Part shown: piece after piece, positions 1 to 13,200 of the stretch
How positions within the stretch are numbered: position 1 is the stretch's first letter
Layout of the letters: each line of letters opens with the position of its first letter
Assembly (NCBI GenBank): GCA_963680875.1
Contig: OY804583.1
Coordinates: 34,895,331-34,959,330 of the forward strand
DNA from: Bathymodiolus brooksi
Lineage: Eukaryota; Mollusca; Bivalvia; Mytilida; Modiolidae
Direction of reading: 5' to 3'
DNA: 64,000 nt
The notes under the pieces: model-generated
Seen by the model: the letters and a program-made list of their open reading frames with translations, nothing else
The model's database searches: none
What the model was told of the DNA's origin: nothing
Program-made: the position numbers and the translations under genes

Positions 1-2430
1 GGTCACCTCTGTTATATCTTCTGGTCACCTCTGTTGTATCTTCTGGTCATCTCTGTTGTATCTTCTGCACACCTCTGTTGTATCTTCTGGTCATCTCTGT
101 TGTATCTTCTGGTCACCTCTGTTGTGTCTTCTGGTCACCTCTGTTGTATCTTCTGGTCACCTCTGTTGTATCTTCTGGTCACCTCTGTTGTATCTTCTGG
201 TCACCTCTGTTGTATCTTCTGGTCACCTCTGTTATATCTTCTGGTCACCTATGTTGTATCTTCTGGTCACCGCTGTTGTATCTTCTGGTCACCTATGTTA
301 TATCTTCTGGTCACCTATGTTGTATCTTCTGGTCACCTCTGTTGTATCTTCTGGTCACCTCTGTTGTATCTTCTGGTCACCTCTGTTGTATCTTCTGGTC
401 ACCTATGTTGTATCTTCTGGTTACCTCTGTTGTATCTTATGGTCACCTCTGTTATATCTTCTGGTCACCTCTGTTGTATCTTCTGGTCACCTATGTTGTA
501 TCTTCTGGTCACCTCTGTTGTATCTTCTGGTCATCTCTGTTGTATCTTCTGGTCACCTCTGTTGTATCTTCTGGTCACCTCTGTTATATCTTCTGGTCAC
601 CTATGTTGTATCTTCTGGTCACCTCTGTTGTATCTTCTGGTCACCTCTGTTGTATCTTCTGGTCACCTCTGTTGTATGTTCTGGTCACCTATGTTGTATC
701 TTCTGGTCACCTCTGTTATATCTTCTGGTCACCTCTGTTGTATCTTCTGGTCACCTCTGTTGTATCTTCTGGTCACCTATGTTATATCTTCTGGTCACCT
801 CTGTTGTATCTTCTGGTCACCTATGTTGTATCTTCTGGTCACCTCTGTTATATCTTCTGGTCACCTCTGTTGTATCTTCTGGTCACCTCTGTTGTATCTT
901 CTGGTCACCTATGTTATATCTTCTGGTCACCTATGTTGTATCTTCTGGTCACCTCTGTTGTATCTTCTGGTCACCTCTGTTGTATCTTCTGGTCACCTCT
1001 GTTGTATCTTCTGGTCACCTCTGTTGTATCTTCTGGTCACCTATGTTGTATCTTCTGGTCACCTCTGTTGTATCTTCTGGTCACCTCTGTTGTATCTTCT
1101 GGTCACCTCTGTTGTATCTTCTGGTCACCTATGTTATATCTTCTGGTCACCTATGTTGTATCTTCTGGTCACCTATGTTATATCTTCTGATCATCTCTGT
1201 TGTATCTTCTGGTCACCCCTGTTGTATCTTCTGGTCACCTCTGTTGTATCTTCTGGTCACCTCTGTTGTATCTTCTGGTCACCTATGTTGTATTTTCTGG
1301 TCACCTCTGTTGTATCTTCTGGTCACCTCTGTTGTATCTTCTGGTCACCTATGTTATATCTTCTGGTCACCTATGTTATATCTTCTGGTCACCTATGTTG
1401 TATCTTCTGGTCACCTCTGTTGTATCTTCTGGTCACCTATGTTGTATCTTCTGGTCACCTCTGTTATATCTTCTGGTCATCTCTGTTGTATCTTCTGGTC
1501 ACCTCTGTTGTATGTTCTGGTCACCTCTGTTGTATCTTCTGGTCACCTATGTTGTATCTTCTGGTCACCTCTGTTGTATCTTCTGGTCACCTATGTTGTA
1601 TCTTCTGGTCACCTCTGTTGTATCTTCTGGTCACCTCTGTTGTATCTTCTGGTCACCTCTGTTGTATCTTCTGGTCACCCCTGTTGTATCTTCTGATCAC
1701 CTCTGTTGTATCTTCTGGTCACCTATGTTGTATCTTCTGGTCACCTATGTTATATATTCTGGTCACCTATGTTGTATCTTCTGGTCACCTCTGTTGTATC
1801 TTCTGGTCATCTCTGTTGTATCTTCTGGTCACCTCTGTTGTATCTTCTGGTCACGTCTGTTGTATCTTCTGGTCATCTCTGTTGTATCTTCTGGTCATCT
1901 CTGTTGTATCTTCTGGTCACCTATGTTGTATCTTCTGGTCACCTATGTTGTATCTTGTGGTCACCTCTGTTGTATCTTCTGGTCACCTCTGTTGTATCTT
2001 CTGGTCATCTCTGTTGTATCTTCTGGTCACCTCTGTTGTATCTTCTGGTCACCTCTGTTGTATCTTCTGGTCACCTCTGTTATATCTTCTGGTCACCTCT
2101 GTTGTATCTTCTGGTCACCTATGTTGTATCTTCTGGTCACCTCTGTTGTATCTTCTGGTCACCTCTGTTGTATCTTCTGGTCACCTCTGTTGTATCTTCT
2201 GGTCATCTCTGTTGTATCTTCTGGTCACCTCTGTTGTATCTTCTGGTCACCTATGTTGTATGTTCTGGTCACCTCTGTTGTATCTTCTGGTCACCTATGT
2301 TGTATCTTCTGGTCACCTCTGTTGTATCTTCTGGTCACCTCTGTTGTATCTTCTGGTCATCTCTGTTGTATCTTCTGGTCACCCCTGTTGTATCTTCTGA
2401 TCATCTCTGTTATATCTTCTGGTCATCTCT
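1..2430 (+). repeat. Satellite block A: heterogeneous monomers
   Basis: This stretch mixes many monomers with position 9 C to A (CCTATGTTG) and position 14 G to A (TGTTATATC). I saw no clear kilobase-scale duplication in it. The same variant mixture returns at about 19-22.9 kb. A GCACACC monomer occurs at position 67. Confidence 0.6.
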
Positions 2431-5400
2431 GTTATATCTTCTGGTCACCTATGTTGTATCTTCTGGTCATCTCTGTTGTATCTTCTGGTCACCTCTGTTG
2501 TATCTTCTGGTCATCTCTGTTGTATCTTCTGGTCACCTCTGTTGTATCTTCTGGTCATCTCTGTTGTATCTTCTGGTCACCTCTGTTGTATCTTCTGGTC
2601 ACCTATGTTGTATGTTCTGGTCATCTCTGTTGTATCTTCTGGTCACCTCTGTTGTATCTTCTGGTCATCTCTGTTGTATCTTCTGGTCACCTCTGTTGTA
2701 TCTTCTGTTCACCTCTGTTATATCTTCTGGTCACCTCTGTTGTATCTTCTGGTCACCTCTGTTGTATCTTCTGGTCACCTCTGTTGTATCTTCTGGTCAC
2801 CTCTGTTGTATCTTCTGGTCACCTATGTTGTATCTTCTGGTCACCTATGTTGTATCTTCTGGTCACCTCTGTTGTATCTTCTGGTCACCTTTGTTGTATC
2901 TTCTGGTCACCTCTGTTGTATATTCTGGTCACCTCTGTTGTATCTTCTGGTCACCCCTGTTGTATCTTCTGGTCCTCTCTGTTGTATCTTCTGGTCACCT
3001 ATGTTGTATCTTCTGGTCATCTCTGTTGTATCTTCTGGTCACCTCTGTTGTATCTTCTGGTCACCCCTGTTGTATCTTCTGGTCACCTCTGTTGTATCTT
3101 CTGGTCACCTCTGTTGTATCTTCTGGTCACCTTTGTTGTATCTTCTGGTCACCTCTGTTGTATCTTCTGGTCACCTCTGTTGTATCTTCTGGTCACCCCT
3201 GTTGTATCTTCTGGTCATCTCTGTTGTATCTTCTGGTCATCTCTGTTGTATCTTCTGGTCACCTCTGTTGTATCTTCTGGTCACCCCTGTTGTATCTTCT
3301 GGTCATCTCTGTTGTATCTTCTGGTCACCTCTGTTGTATCTTCTGGTCACCTCTGTTGTATCTTCTGGTCACCTCTGTTGTATCTTCTGGTCACCTCTGT
3401 TGTATCTTCTGGTCACCTCTGTTGTATCTTCTGGTCATCTCTGTTGTATCTTCTGGTCACCTATGTTGTATCTTCTGGTCATCTCTGTTGTATCTTCTGG
3501 TCACCTCTGTTGTATCTTCTGGTCATCTCTGTTGTATCTTCTGGTCACCTCTGTTGTATCTTCTGGTCACCTCTGTTGTATCTTCTGGTCACCTCTGTTG
3601 TATCTTCTGGTCACCCCTGTTGTATCTTCTGGTCACCTATGTTGTATCTTCCGGTCACCTCTGTTGTATCTTCTGGTCACCTCTGTTGTATCTTCTGGTC
3701 ACCCCTGTTGTATCTTCTGGTCACCTCTGTTGTATCTTCTGGTCACCCCTGTTGTATCTTCTGTTCACCTCTGTTGTATCTTCTGGTCACCCCTGTTGTA
3801 TCTTCTGGTCACCCCTGTTGTATCTTCTGGTCACCTCTGTTGTATCTTCTGGTCACCTCTGTTGTATCTTCTGGTCACCTCTGTTGTATCTTCTGGTCAC
3901 CTATGTTGTATCTTCTGGTCACCTCTGTTGTATCTTCTGGTCACCTCTGTTGTATCTTCTGGTCACCTCTGTTGTATCTTCTGGTCACCTCTGTTGTATC
4001 TTCTGGTCACCTATGTTGTATCTTCTGGTCACCTCTGTTGTATCTTCTGGTCACCTATGTTGTAGGTTCTGGTCACCTATGTTGTATGTTCTGGTCACCT
4101 CTGTTGTATCTTCTGGTCACCTCTGTTGTATCTTCTGGTCACCCCTGTTGTATCTTCTGGTCACCTATGTTGTATCTTCTGGTCACCTCTGTTGTATCTT
4201 CTGGTCACCCCTGTTGTATCTTCTGGTCACCTCTGTTGTATCTTCTGGTCACCTCTGTTGTATCTTCTGGTCACCTATGTTGTATCTTCTGGTCACCTCT
4301 GTTGTATCTTCTGGTCACCTCTGTTGTATCTTCTGGTCACCCCTGTTGTATCTTCTGGTCACCTCTGTTGTATCTTCTGGTCACCTCTGTTGTATCTTCT
4401 GGTCACCCCTGTTGTATCTTCTGGTCACCTCTGTTGTATCTTCTGGTCACCCCTGTTGTATCTTCTGGTCACCGCAGTTGTATCTTCTGGTCACCTCTGT
4501 TGTATCTTTTGGTCACCTCTGTTGTATCTTCTGGTCACCTCTGTTGTATCTTCTGGTCACCCCTGTTGTATCTTCTGGTCACCTCTGTTGTATCTTCTGG
4601 TCACCTCTGTTGTATCTTCTGGTCACCCCTGTTGTATCTTCTGGTCACCTCTGTTGTATCTTCTGGTCACCCCTGTTGTATCTTCTGGTCACCCCTGTTG
4701 TATCTTCTGGTCACCTCTGTTGTATCTTCTGGTCACCTCTGTTGTATCTTCTGGTCACCCCTGTTGTATCTTCTGGTCACCTCTGTTGTATCTTCTGGTC
4801 ACCCCTGTTGTATCTTCTGGTCACCTCTGTTGTATCTTCTGGTCACCTCTGTTGTATCTTCTGGTCACCCCTGTTGTATCTTCTGGTCACCTCTGTTGTA
4901 TCCTCTGGTCACCCCTGTTGTATCTTCTGGTCAACCCTGTGGTATCTTCTGGTCACCCCTGTTGTATCTTCTGGTCATCTCTGTTGTATCTTCTGGTCAC
5001 CTCTGTTGTATCTTCTGATCATCTCTGTTGTATCTTCTGGTCACCTCTGTTGTATCTTCTGGTCACCTATGTTGTATCTTCTGGTCACCTCTGTTGTATC
5101 TTCTGGTCACACCTGTTGTATCTTCTGGTCACCTCTGTTGTATCTTCTGGTCACCCCTGTTGTATCTTCTGCACACCTCTGTTGTATCTTCTGTTCACCT
5201 CTGTTGTATCTTCTGGTCACCTCTGTTATATCTTCTGGTCACCTCTGTTGTATCTTCTGATCATCTCTATTGTATCTTCTGGTCACCTATGTTGTATCTT
5301 CTGGTCACCTCTGTTGTATCTTCTGGTCACCTCTGTTGTATCTTCTGGTCACCTCTGTTGTATCTTCTGGTCACCTCTGTTGTATCTTCTGGTCATCCCT

Positions 5401-6335
5401 GTTGTATCTTCTGGTCACCTCTGTTGTATCTTCTGGTCACCCCTGTTGTATCTTCTGGTCACCTCTGTTGTATCTTCTGGTCACCCCTGTTGTATCTTCT
5501 GGTCACCTCTGTTGTATCTTCTGGTCACCTCTGTTGTATCTTCTGGTCACCCCTGTTGTATCTTCTGGTCACCTCTGTTGTATATTCTGGTCACCCCTGT
5601 TGTATCTTCTGGTCACCCCTGTTGTATCTTCTGGTCACCCCTGTTGTATCTTCTGGTCATCTCTGTTGTATCTTCTGGTCACCTCTGTTGTATCTTCTGA
5701 TCATCTCTGTTGTATCTTCTGGTCACCTCTGTTGTATCTTCTGGTCACCTATGTTGTATCTTCTGGTCACCTCTGTTGTATCTTCTGGTCACACCTGTTG
5801 TATCTTCTGGTCACCTCTGTTGTATCTTCTGGTCACCCCTGTTGTATCTTCTGCACACCTCTGTTGTATCTTCTGTTCACCTCTGTTGTATCTTCTGGTC
5901 ACCTCTGTTATATCTTCTGGTCACCTCTGTTGTATCTTCTGATCATCTCTATTGTATCTTCTAGTCACCTATGTTGTATCTTCTGGTCACCTCTGTTGTA
6001 TCTTCTGGTCACCTCTGTTGTATCTTCTGGTCACCTCTGTTGTATCTTCTGGTCACCTCTGTTGTATCTTCTGGTCATCCCTGTTGTATCTTCTGGTCAC
6101 CTCTGTTGTATCTTCTGGTCACCTATGTTATATCTTCTGGTCACCTCTGTTGTATCTTCTGATCATCTCTGTTGTATCTTCTGGTCACCTCTGTTGTATC
6201 TTCTGGTCACCTCTGTTGTATCTTCTGGTCACCTCTGTTGTATCTTCTGGTCACCTCTGTTGTATCTTCTGGTCACCTCTGTTGTATCTTCTGGTCACCT
6301 CTGTTGTATCTTCTGATCATCTCTGTTGTATCTTC
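2430..6335 (+). repeat. Satellite block B1: first copy of a 3.9-kb higher-order repeat
   Basis: Rare monomers here recur one block later in the same order. GGTCCTC is at 2971 and 6887, TTCCGG at 3649 and 7565, TGTAGG at 4061 and 7955, GCACACC at 5171 and 9065. The offset is 3,916 bp (178 monomers) to the left of about 3.65-4.06 kb and 3,894 bp (177 monomers) to the right. The copies therefore differ by exactly one monomer. The left edge lies near 2.39-2.44 kb. Confidence 0.85.
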
Positions 6336-6390
6336 TGGTCATCTCTGTTATATCTTCTGGTCACCTATGTTGTATCTTCTGGTCATCTCT
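5028..6390 (+). repeat. Nested 682-bp (31-monomer) duplication inside block B
   Basis: The GCACACC monomer followed by GTTCACC recurs at 5171 and 5853, an offset of 682 bp or 31 monomers. Flanking variants repeat in the same order. The same nested pair is present in the second 3.9-kb copy (9065 and 9747). The 682-bp duplication therefore came before the 3.9-kb one. Confidence 0.75.
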
Positions 6391-9300
6391 GTTGTATCTT
6401 CTGGTCACCTCTGTTGTATCTTCTGGTCATCTCTGTTGTATCTTCTGGTCACCTCTGTTGTATCTTCTGGTCATCTCTGTTGTATCTTCTGGTCACCTCT
6501 GTTGTATCTTCTGGTCACCTATGTTGTATGTTCTGGTCATCTCTGTTGTATCTTCTGGTCACCTCTGTTGTATCTTCTGGTCATCTCTGTTGTATCTTCT
6601 GGTCACCTCTGTTGTATCTTCTGTTCACCTCTGTTATATCTTCTGGTCACCTCTGTTGTATCTTCTGGTCACCTCTGTTGTATCTTCTGGTCACCTCTGT
6701 TGTATCTTCTGGTCACCTCTGTTGTATCTTCTGGTCACCTATGTTGTATCTTCTGGTCACCTATGTTGTATCTTCTGGTCACCTCTGTTGTATCTTCTGG
6801 TCACCTTTGTTGTATCTTCTGGTCACCTCTGTTGTATATTCTGGTCACCTCTGTTGTATCTTCTGGTCACCCCTGTTGTATCTTCTGGTCCTCTCTGTTG
6901 TATCTTCTGGTCACCTATGTTGTATCTTCTGGTCATCTCTGTTGTATCTTCTGGTCACCTCTGTTGTATCTTCTGGTCACCCCTGTTGTATCTTCTGGTC
7001 ACCTCTGTTGTATCTTCTGGTCACCTCTGTTGTATCTTCTGGTCACCTTTGTTGTATCTTCTGGTCACCTCTGTTGTATCTTCTGGTCACCTCTGTTGTA
7101 TCTTCTGGTCACCCCTGTTGTATCTTCTGGTCATCTCTGTTGTATCTTCTGGTCATCTCTGTTGTATCTTCTGGTCACCTCTGTTGTATCTTCTGGTCAC
7201 CCCTGTTGTATCTTCTGGTCATCTCTGTTGTATCTTCTGGTCACCTCTGTTGTATCTTCTGGTCACCTCTGTTGTATCTTCTGGTCACCTCTGTTGTATC
7301 TTCTGGTCACCTCTGTTGTATCTTCTGGTCACCTCTGTTGTATCTTCTGGTCATCTCTGTTGTATCTTCTGGTCACCTATGTTGTATCTTCTGGTCATCT
7401 CTGTTGTATCTTCTGGTCACCTCTGTTGTATCTTCTGGTCATCTCTGTTGTATCTTCTGGTCACCTCTGTTGTATCTTCTGGTCACCTCTGTTGTATCTT
7501 CTGGTCACCTCTGTTGTATCTTCTGGTCACCCCTGTTGTATCTTCTGGTCACCTATGTTGTATCTTCCGGTCACCTCTGTTGTATCTTCTGGTCACCTCT
7601 GTTGTATCTTCTGGTCACCCCTGTTGTATCTTCTGGTCACCTCTGTTGTATCTTCTGGTCACCCCTGTTGTATCTTCTGTTCACCTCTGTTGTATCTTCT
7701 GGTCACCCCTGTTGTATCTTCTGGTCACCCCTGTTGTATCTTCTGGTCACCTCTGTTGTATCTTCTGGTCACCTCTGTTGTATCTTCTGGTCACCTATGT
7801 TGTATCTTCTGGTCACCTCTGTTGTATCTTCTGGTCACCTCTGTTGTATCTTCTGGTCACCTCTGTTGTATCTTCTGGTCACCTCTGTTGTATCTTCTGG
7901 TCACCTATGTTGTATCTTCTGGTCACCTCTGTTGTATCTTCTGGTCACCTATGTTGTAGGTTCTGGTCACCTATGTTGTATGTTCTGGTCACCTCTGTTG
8001 TATCTTCTGGTCACCTCTGTTGTATCTTCTGGTCACCCCTGTTGTATCTTCTGGTCACCTATGTTGTATCTTCTGGTCACCTCTGTTGTATCTTCTGGTC
8101 ACCCCTGTTGTATCTTCTGGTCACCTCTGTTGTATCTTCTGGTCACCTCTGTTGTATCTTCTGGTCACCTATGTTGTATCTTCTGGTCACCTCTGTTGTA
8201 TCTTCTGGTCACCTCTGTTGTATCTTCTGGTCACCCCTGTTGTATCTTCTGGTCACCTCTGTTGTATCTTCTGGTCACCTCTGTTGTATCTTCTGGTCAC
8301 CCCTGTTGTATCTTCTGGTCACCTCTGTTGTATCTTCTGGTCACCCCTGTTGTATCTTCTGGTCACCGCAGTTGTATCTTCTGGTCACCTCTGTTGTATC
8401 TTTTGGTCACCTCTGTTGTATCTTCTGGTCACCTCTGTTGTATCTTCTGGTCACCCCTGTTGTATCTTCTGGTCACCTCTGTTGTATCTTCTGGTCACCT
8501 CTGTTGTATCTTCTGGTCACCCCTGTTGTATCTTCTGGTCACCTCTGTTGTATCTTCTGGTCACCCCTGTTGTATCTTCTGGTCACCCCTGTTGTATCTT
8601 CTGGTCACCTCTGTTGTATCTTCTGGTCACCTCTGTTGTATCTTCTGGTCACCCCTGTTGTATCTTCTGGTCACCTCTGTTGTATCTTCTGGTCACCCCT
8701 GTTGTATCTTCTGGTCACCTCTGTTGTATCTTCTGGTCACCTCTGTTGTATCTTCTGGTCACCCCTGTTGTATCTTCTGGTCACCTCTGTTGTATCCTCT
8801 GGTCACCCCTGTTGTATCTTCTGGTCAACCCTGTGGTATCTTCTGGTCACCCCTGTTGTATCTTCTGGTCATCTCTGTTGTATCTTCTGGTCACCTCTGT
8901 TGTATCTTCTGATCATCTCTGTTGTATCTTCTGGTCACCTCTGTTGTATCTTCTGGTCACCTATGTTGTATCTTCTGGTCACCTCTGTTGTATCTTCTGG
9001 TCACACCTGTTGTATCTTCTGGTCACCTCTGTTGTATCTTCTGGTCACCCCTGTTGTATCTTCTGCACACCTCTGTTGTATCTTCTGTTCACCTCTGTTG
9101 TATCTTCTGGTCACCTCTGTTATATCTTCTGGTCACCTCTGTTGTATCTTCTGATCATCTCTATTGTATCTTCTGGTCACCTATGTTGTATCTTCTGGTC
9201 ACCTCTGTTGTATCTTCTGGTCACCTCTGTTGTATCTTCTGGTCACCTCTGTTGTATCTTCTGGTCACCTCTGTTGTATCTTCTGGTCATCCCTGTTGTA

Positions 9301-10230
9301 TCTTCTGGTCACCTCTGTTGTATCTTCTGGTCACCCCTGTTGTATCTTCTGGTCACCTCTGTTGTATCTTCTGGTCACCCCTGTTGTATCTTCTGGTCAC
9401 CTCTGTTGTATCTTCTGGTCACCTCTGTTGTATCTTCTGGTCACCCCTGTTGTATCTTCTGGTCACCTCTGTTGTATATTCTGGTCACCCCTGTTGTATC
9501 TTCTGGTCACCCCTGTTGTATCTTCTGGTCACCCCTGTTGTATCTTCTGGTCATCTCTGTTGTATCTTCTGGTCACCTCTGTTGTATCTTCTGATCATCT
9601 CTGTTGTATCTTCTGGTCACCTCTGTTGTATCTTCTGGTCACCTATGTTGTATCTTCTGGTCACCTCTGTTGTATCTTCTGGTCACACCTGTTGTATCTT
9701 CTGGTCACCTCTGTTGTATCTTCTGGTCACCCCTGTTGTATCTTCTGCACACCTCTGTTGTATCTTCTGTTCACCTCTGTTGTATCTTCTGGTCACCTCT
9801 GTTATATCTTCTGGTCACCTCTGTTGTATCTTCTGATCATCTCTATTGTATCTTCTAGTCACCTATGTTGTATCTTCTGGTCACCTCTGTTGTATCTTCT
9901 GGTCACCTCTGTTGTATCTTCTGGTCACCTCTGTTGTATCTTCTGGTCACCTCTGTTGTATCTTCTGGTCATCCCTGTTGTATCTTCTGGTCACCTCTGT
10001 TGTATCTTCTGGTCACCTATGTTATATCTTCTGGTCACCTCTGTTGTATCTTCTGATCATCTCTGTTGTATCTTCTGGTCACCTCTGTTGTATCTTCTGG
10101 TCACCTCTGTTGTATCTTCTGGTCACCTCTGTTGTATCTTCTGGTCACCTCTGTTGTATCTTCTGGTCACCTCTGTTGTATCTTCTGGTCACCTCTGTTG
10201 TATCTTCTGATCATCTCTGTTGTATCTTCT
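6336..10230 (+). repeat. Satellite block B2: second copy of the 3.9-kb higher-order repeat
   Basis: This is a near-identical tandem copy of the preceding block, with shared rare variants in the same order (see B1 landmarks). It ends near 10.23 kb, where the sequence passes into a different repeat series. The exact monomer-multiple offset implies unequal exchange or replication slippage in register. Confidence 0.85.
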
Positions 10231-13200
10231 GGTCATCTCTGTTGTATCTTCTGGTCACCTATGTTGTATCTTCTGGTCACCTCTGTTGTATCTTCTGGTC
10301 ACCTCTGTTGTATCTTCTGGTCACCCCTGTTGTATCTTCTGGTCACCCCTGTTGTATCTTCTGGTCACCTCTGTTGTATCTTCTGATCATCTCTGTTGTA
10401 TCTTCTGGTCACCTCTGTTGTATCTTCTGGTCACCCCTGTTGTATCTTCTGGTCACCTCTGTTGTATCTTCTGGTCACCTCTGTTTTATCTTCTGGTCAC
10501 CCCTGTTGTATCTTCTGGTCACCCCTGTTGTATCTTCTGGTCACCTCTGTTGTATCTTCTGGTCACCTATGTTGTATCTTCTGGTCACCTCTGTTGTATC
10601 TTCTGGTCACCTCTGTTGTATCTTCTGGTCACCTCTGTTGTATCTTCTGGTCACCCCTGTTGTATCTTCTGGTCACCCCTGTTGTATCTTCTGGTCACCT
10701 ATGTTGTATCTTCTGGTCACCTCTGTTGTATCTTCTGGTCACCTCTGTTGTATCTTCTGTTCACCTCTGTTGTATCTTCTGGTCATCTCTGTTGTATCTT
10801 CTGTTCACCTATGTTATATCTTCTGGTCACCTCTGTTGTATCTTCTGGTCACCTCTGTTATATCTTCTGGTCACCTATGTTATATGTTCTGGTCACCTCT
10901 GTTGTATCTTCTGTTCACCTCTGTTGTATCTTCTGTTCACCTCTGTTGTATCTTCTGTTCACCTCTGTTATATCTTCTGGTCACCTCTGTTATATCTTCT
11001 GGTCACATCTGTTGTATCTTCTGGTCACCTCTGTTGTATCTTCTGTTCACCTCTATTATATCTTCTGGTCACCTCTGTTGTATCTTCTGGTCACCCCTGT
11101 TGTATCTTCTGGTCATCTCTGTTGTATCTTCTGGTCACCTCTGTTGTATCTTCTGGTCACCTATGTTGTATCTTCTGGTCACCTCTGTTGTATCTTCTGG
11201 TCACCCCTGTTGTATCTTCTGGTCACCCCTGTTGTATCTTCTGGTCACCCCTGTTGTATCTTCTGATCATCTCTGTTGTATCTTCTGGTCACCTCTGTTG
11301 TATCTTCTGGTCACCTCTGTTGTATCTTCTGTTCACCTCTGTTATATCTTCTGGTCACCTCTGTTGTATATTCTGGTCACCCCTGTTGTATCTTCTGGTC
11401 ACCCCTGTTGTATCTTCTGGTCACCTATGTTGTATCTTCTGGTCACCTCTGTTGTATCTTCTGGTCACCTCTGTTGTATCTTCTGGTCATCTCTGTTGTA
11501 TCTTCTGGTCACCTATGTTGTATCTTCTGGTCATCTCTGTTGTATCTTCTGGTCACCCCTGTTGTATCTTCTGATCATCTCTGTTGTATCTTCTGGTCAC
11601 CTCTGTTGTATCTTCTGGTCACCTCTGTTGTATCTTCTGTTCACCTCTGTTATATCTTCTGGTCACCTCTGTTGTATCTTCTGGTCACCCCTGTTGTATC
11701 TTCTGGTCACCCCTGTTGTATCTTCTGGTCACCTATGTTGTATCTTCTGGTCACCTCTGTTGTATCTTCTGGTCACCTCTGTTGTATCTTCTGGTCATCT
11801 CTGTTGTATCTTCTGGTCACCTATGTTGTATCTTCTGGTCACCTCTGTTGTATCTTCTGATCATCTCTATTGTATCTTCTAGTCACCTATGTTGTATCTT
11901 CTGGTCACCTCTGTTGTATCTTCTGGTCACCTCTGTTGTATCTTCTGGTCACCTCTGTTGTATCTTCTGGTCACCTCTGTTGTATCTTCTGGTCATCCCT
12001 GTTGTATCTTCTGGTCACCTCTGTTGTATCTTCTGGTCACCTATGTTATATCTTCTGGTCACCTCTGTTGTATCTTCTGATCATCTCTGTTGTATCTTCT
12101 GATCACCTCTGTTGTATCTTCTGGTCACCTCTGTTGTATCTTCTGGTCACCTCTGTTGTATCTTCTGGTCACCTCTGTTGTATCTTCTGGTCACCTCTGT
12201 TGTATCTTCTGATCACCTCTGTTGTATCTTCTGATCATCTCTGTTGTATCTTCTGGTCATCTCTGTTGTATCTTCTGGTCACCTATGTTGTATCTTCTGG
12301 TCACCTCTGTTGTATCTTCTGGTCACCTCTGTTGTATCTTCTGGTCACCCCTGTTGTATCTTCTGGTCACCCCTGTTGTATCTTCTGGTCACCTCTGTTG
12401 TATCTTCTGATCATCTCTGTTGTATCTTCTGGTCACCTCTGTTGTATCTTCTGGTCACCCCTGTTGTATCTTCTGGTCACCTCTGTTGTATCTTCTGGTC
12501 ACCTCTGTTTTATCTTCTGGTCACCCCTGTTGTATCTTCTGGTCACCTCTGTTGTATCTTCTGGTCACCCCTGTTGTATCTTCTGGTCACCTCTGTTGTA
12601 TCTTCTGGTCACCTATGTTGTATCTTCTGGTCACCTCTGTTGTATCTTCTGGTCACCTCTGTTGTATCTTCTGGTCACCTCTGTTGTATCTTCTGGTCAC
12701 CCCTGTTGTATCTTCTGGTCACCCCTGTTGTATCTTCTGGTCACCTATGTTGTATCTTCTGGTCACCTCTGTTGTATCTTCTGGTCACCTCTGTTGTATC
12801 TTCTGTTCACCTCTGTTGTATCTTCTGGTCATCTCTGTTGTATCTTCTGTTCACCTATGTTATATCTTCTGGTCACCTCTGTTGTATCTTCTGGTCACCT
12901 CTGTTATATCTTCTGGTCACCTATGTTATATGTTCTGGTCACCTCTGTTGTATCTTCTGTTCACCTCTGTTGTATCTTCTGTTCACCTCTGTTGTATCTT
13001 CTGTTCACCTCTGTTATATCTTCTGGTCACCTCTGTTATATCTTCTGGTCACCTCTGTTGTATCTTCTGGTCAACTCTGTTGTATCTTCTGTTCACCTCT
13101 GTTATATCTTCTGGTCACCTCTGTTGTATCTTCTGGTCACCCCTGTTGTATCTTCTGGTCATCTCTGTTGTATCTTCTGGTCACCTCTGTTGTATCTTCT

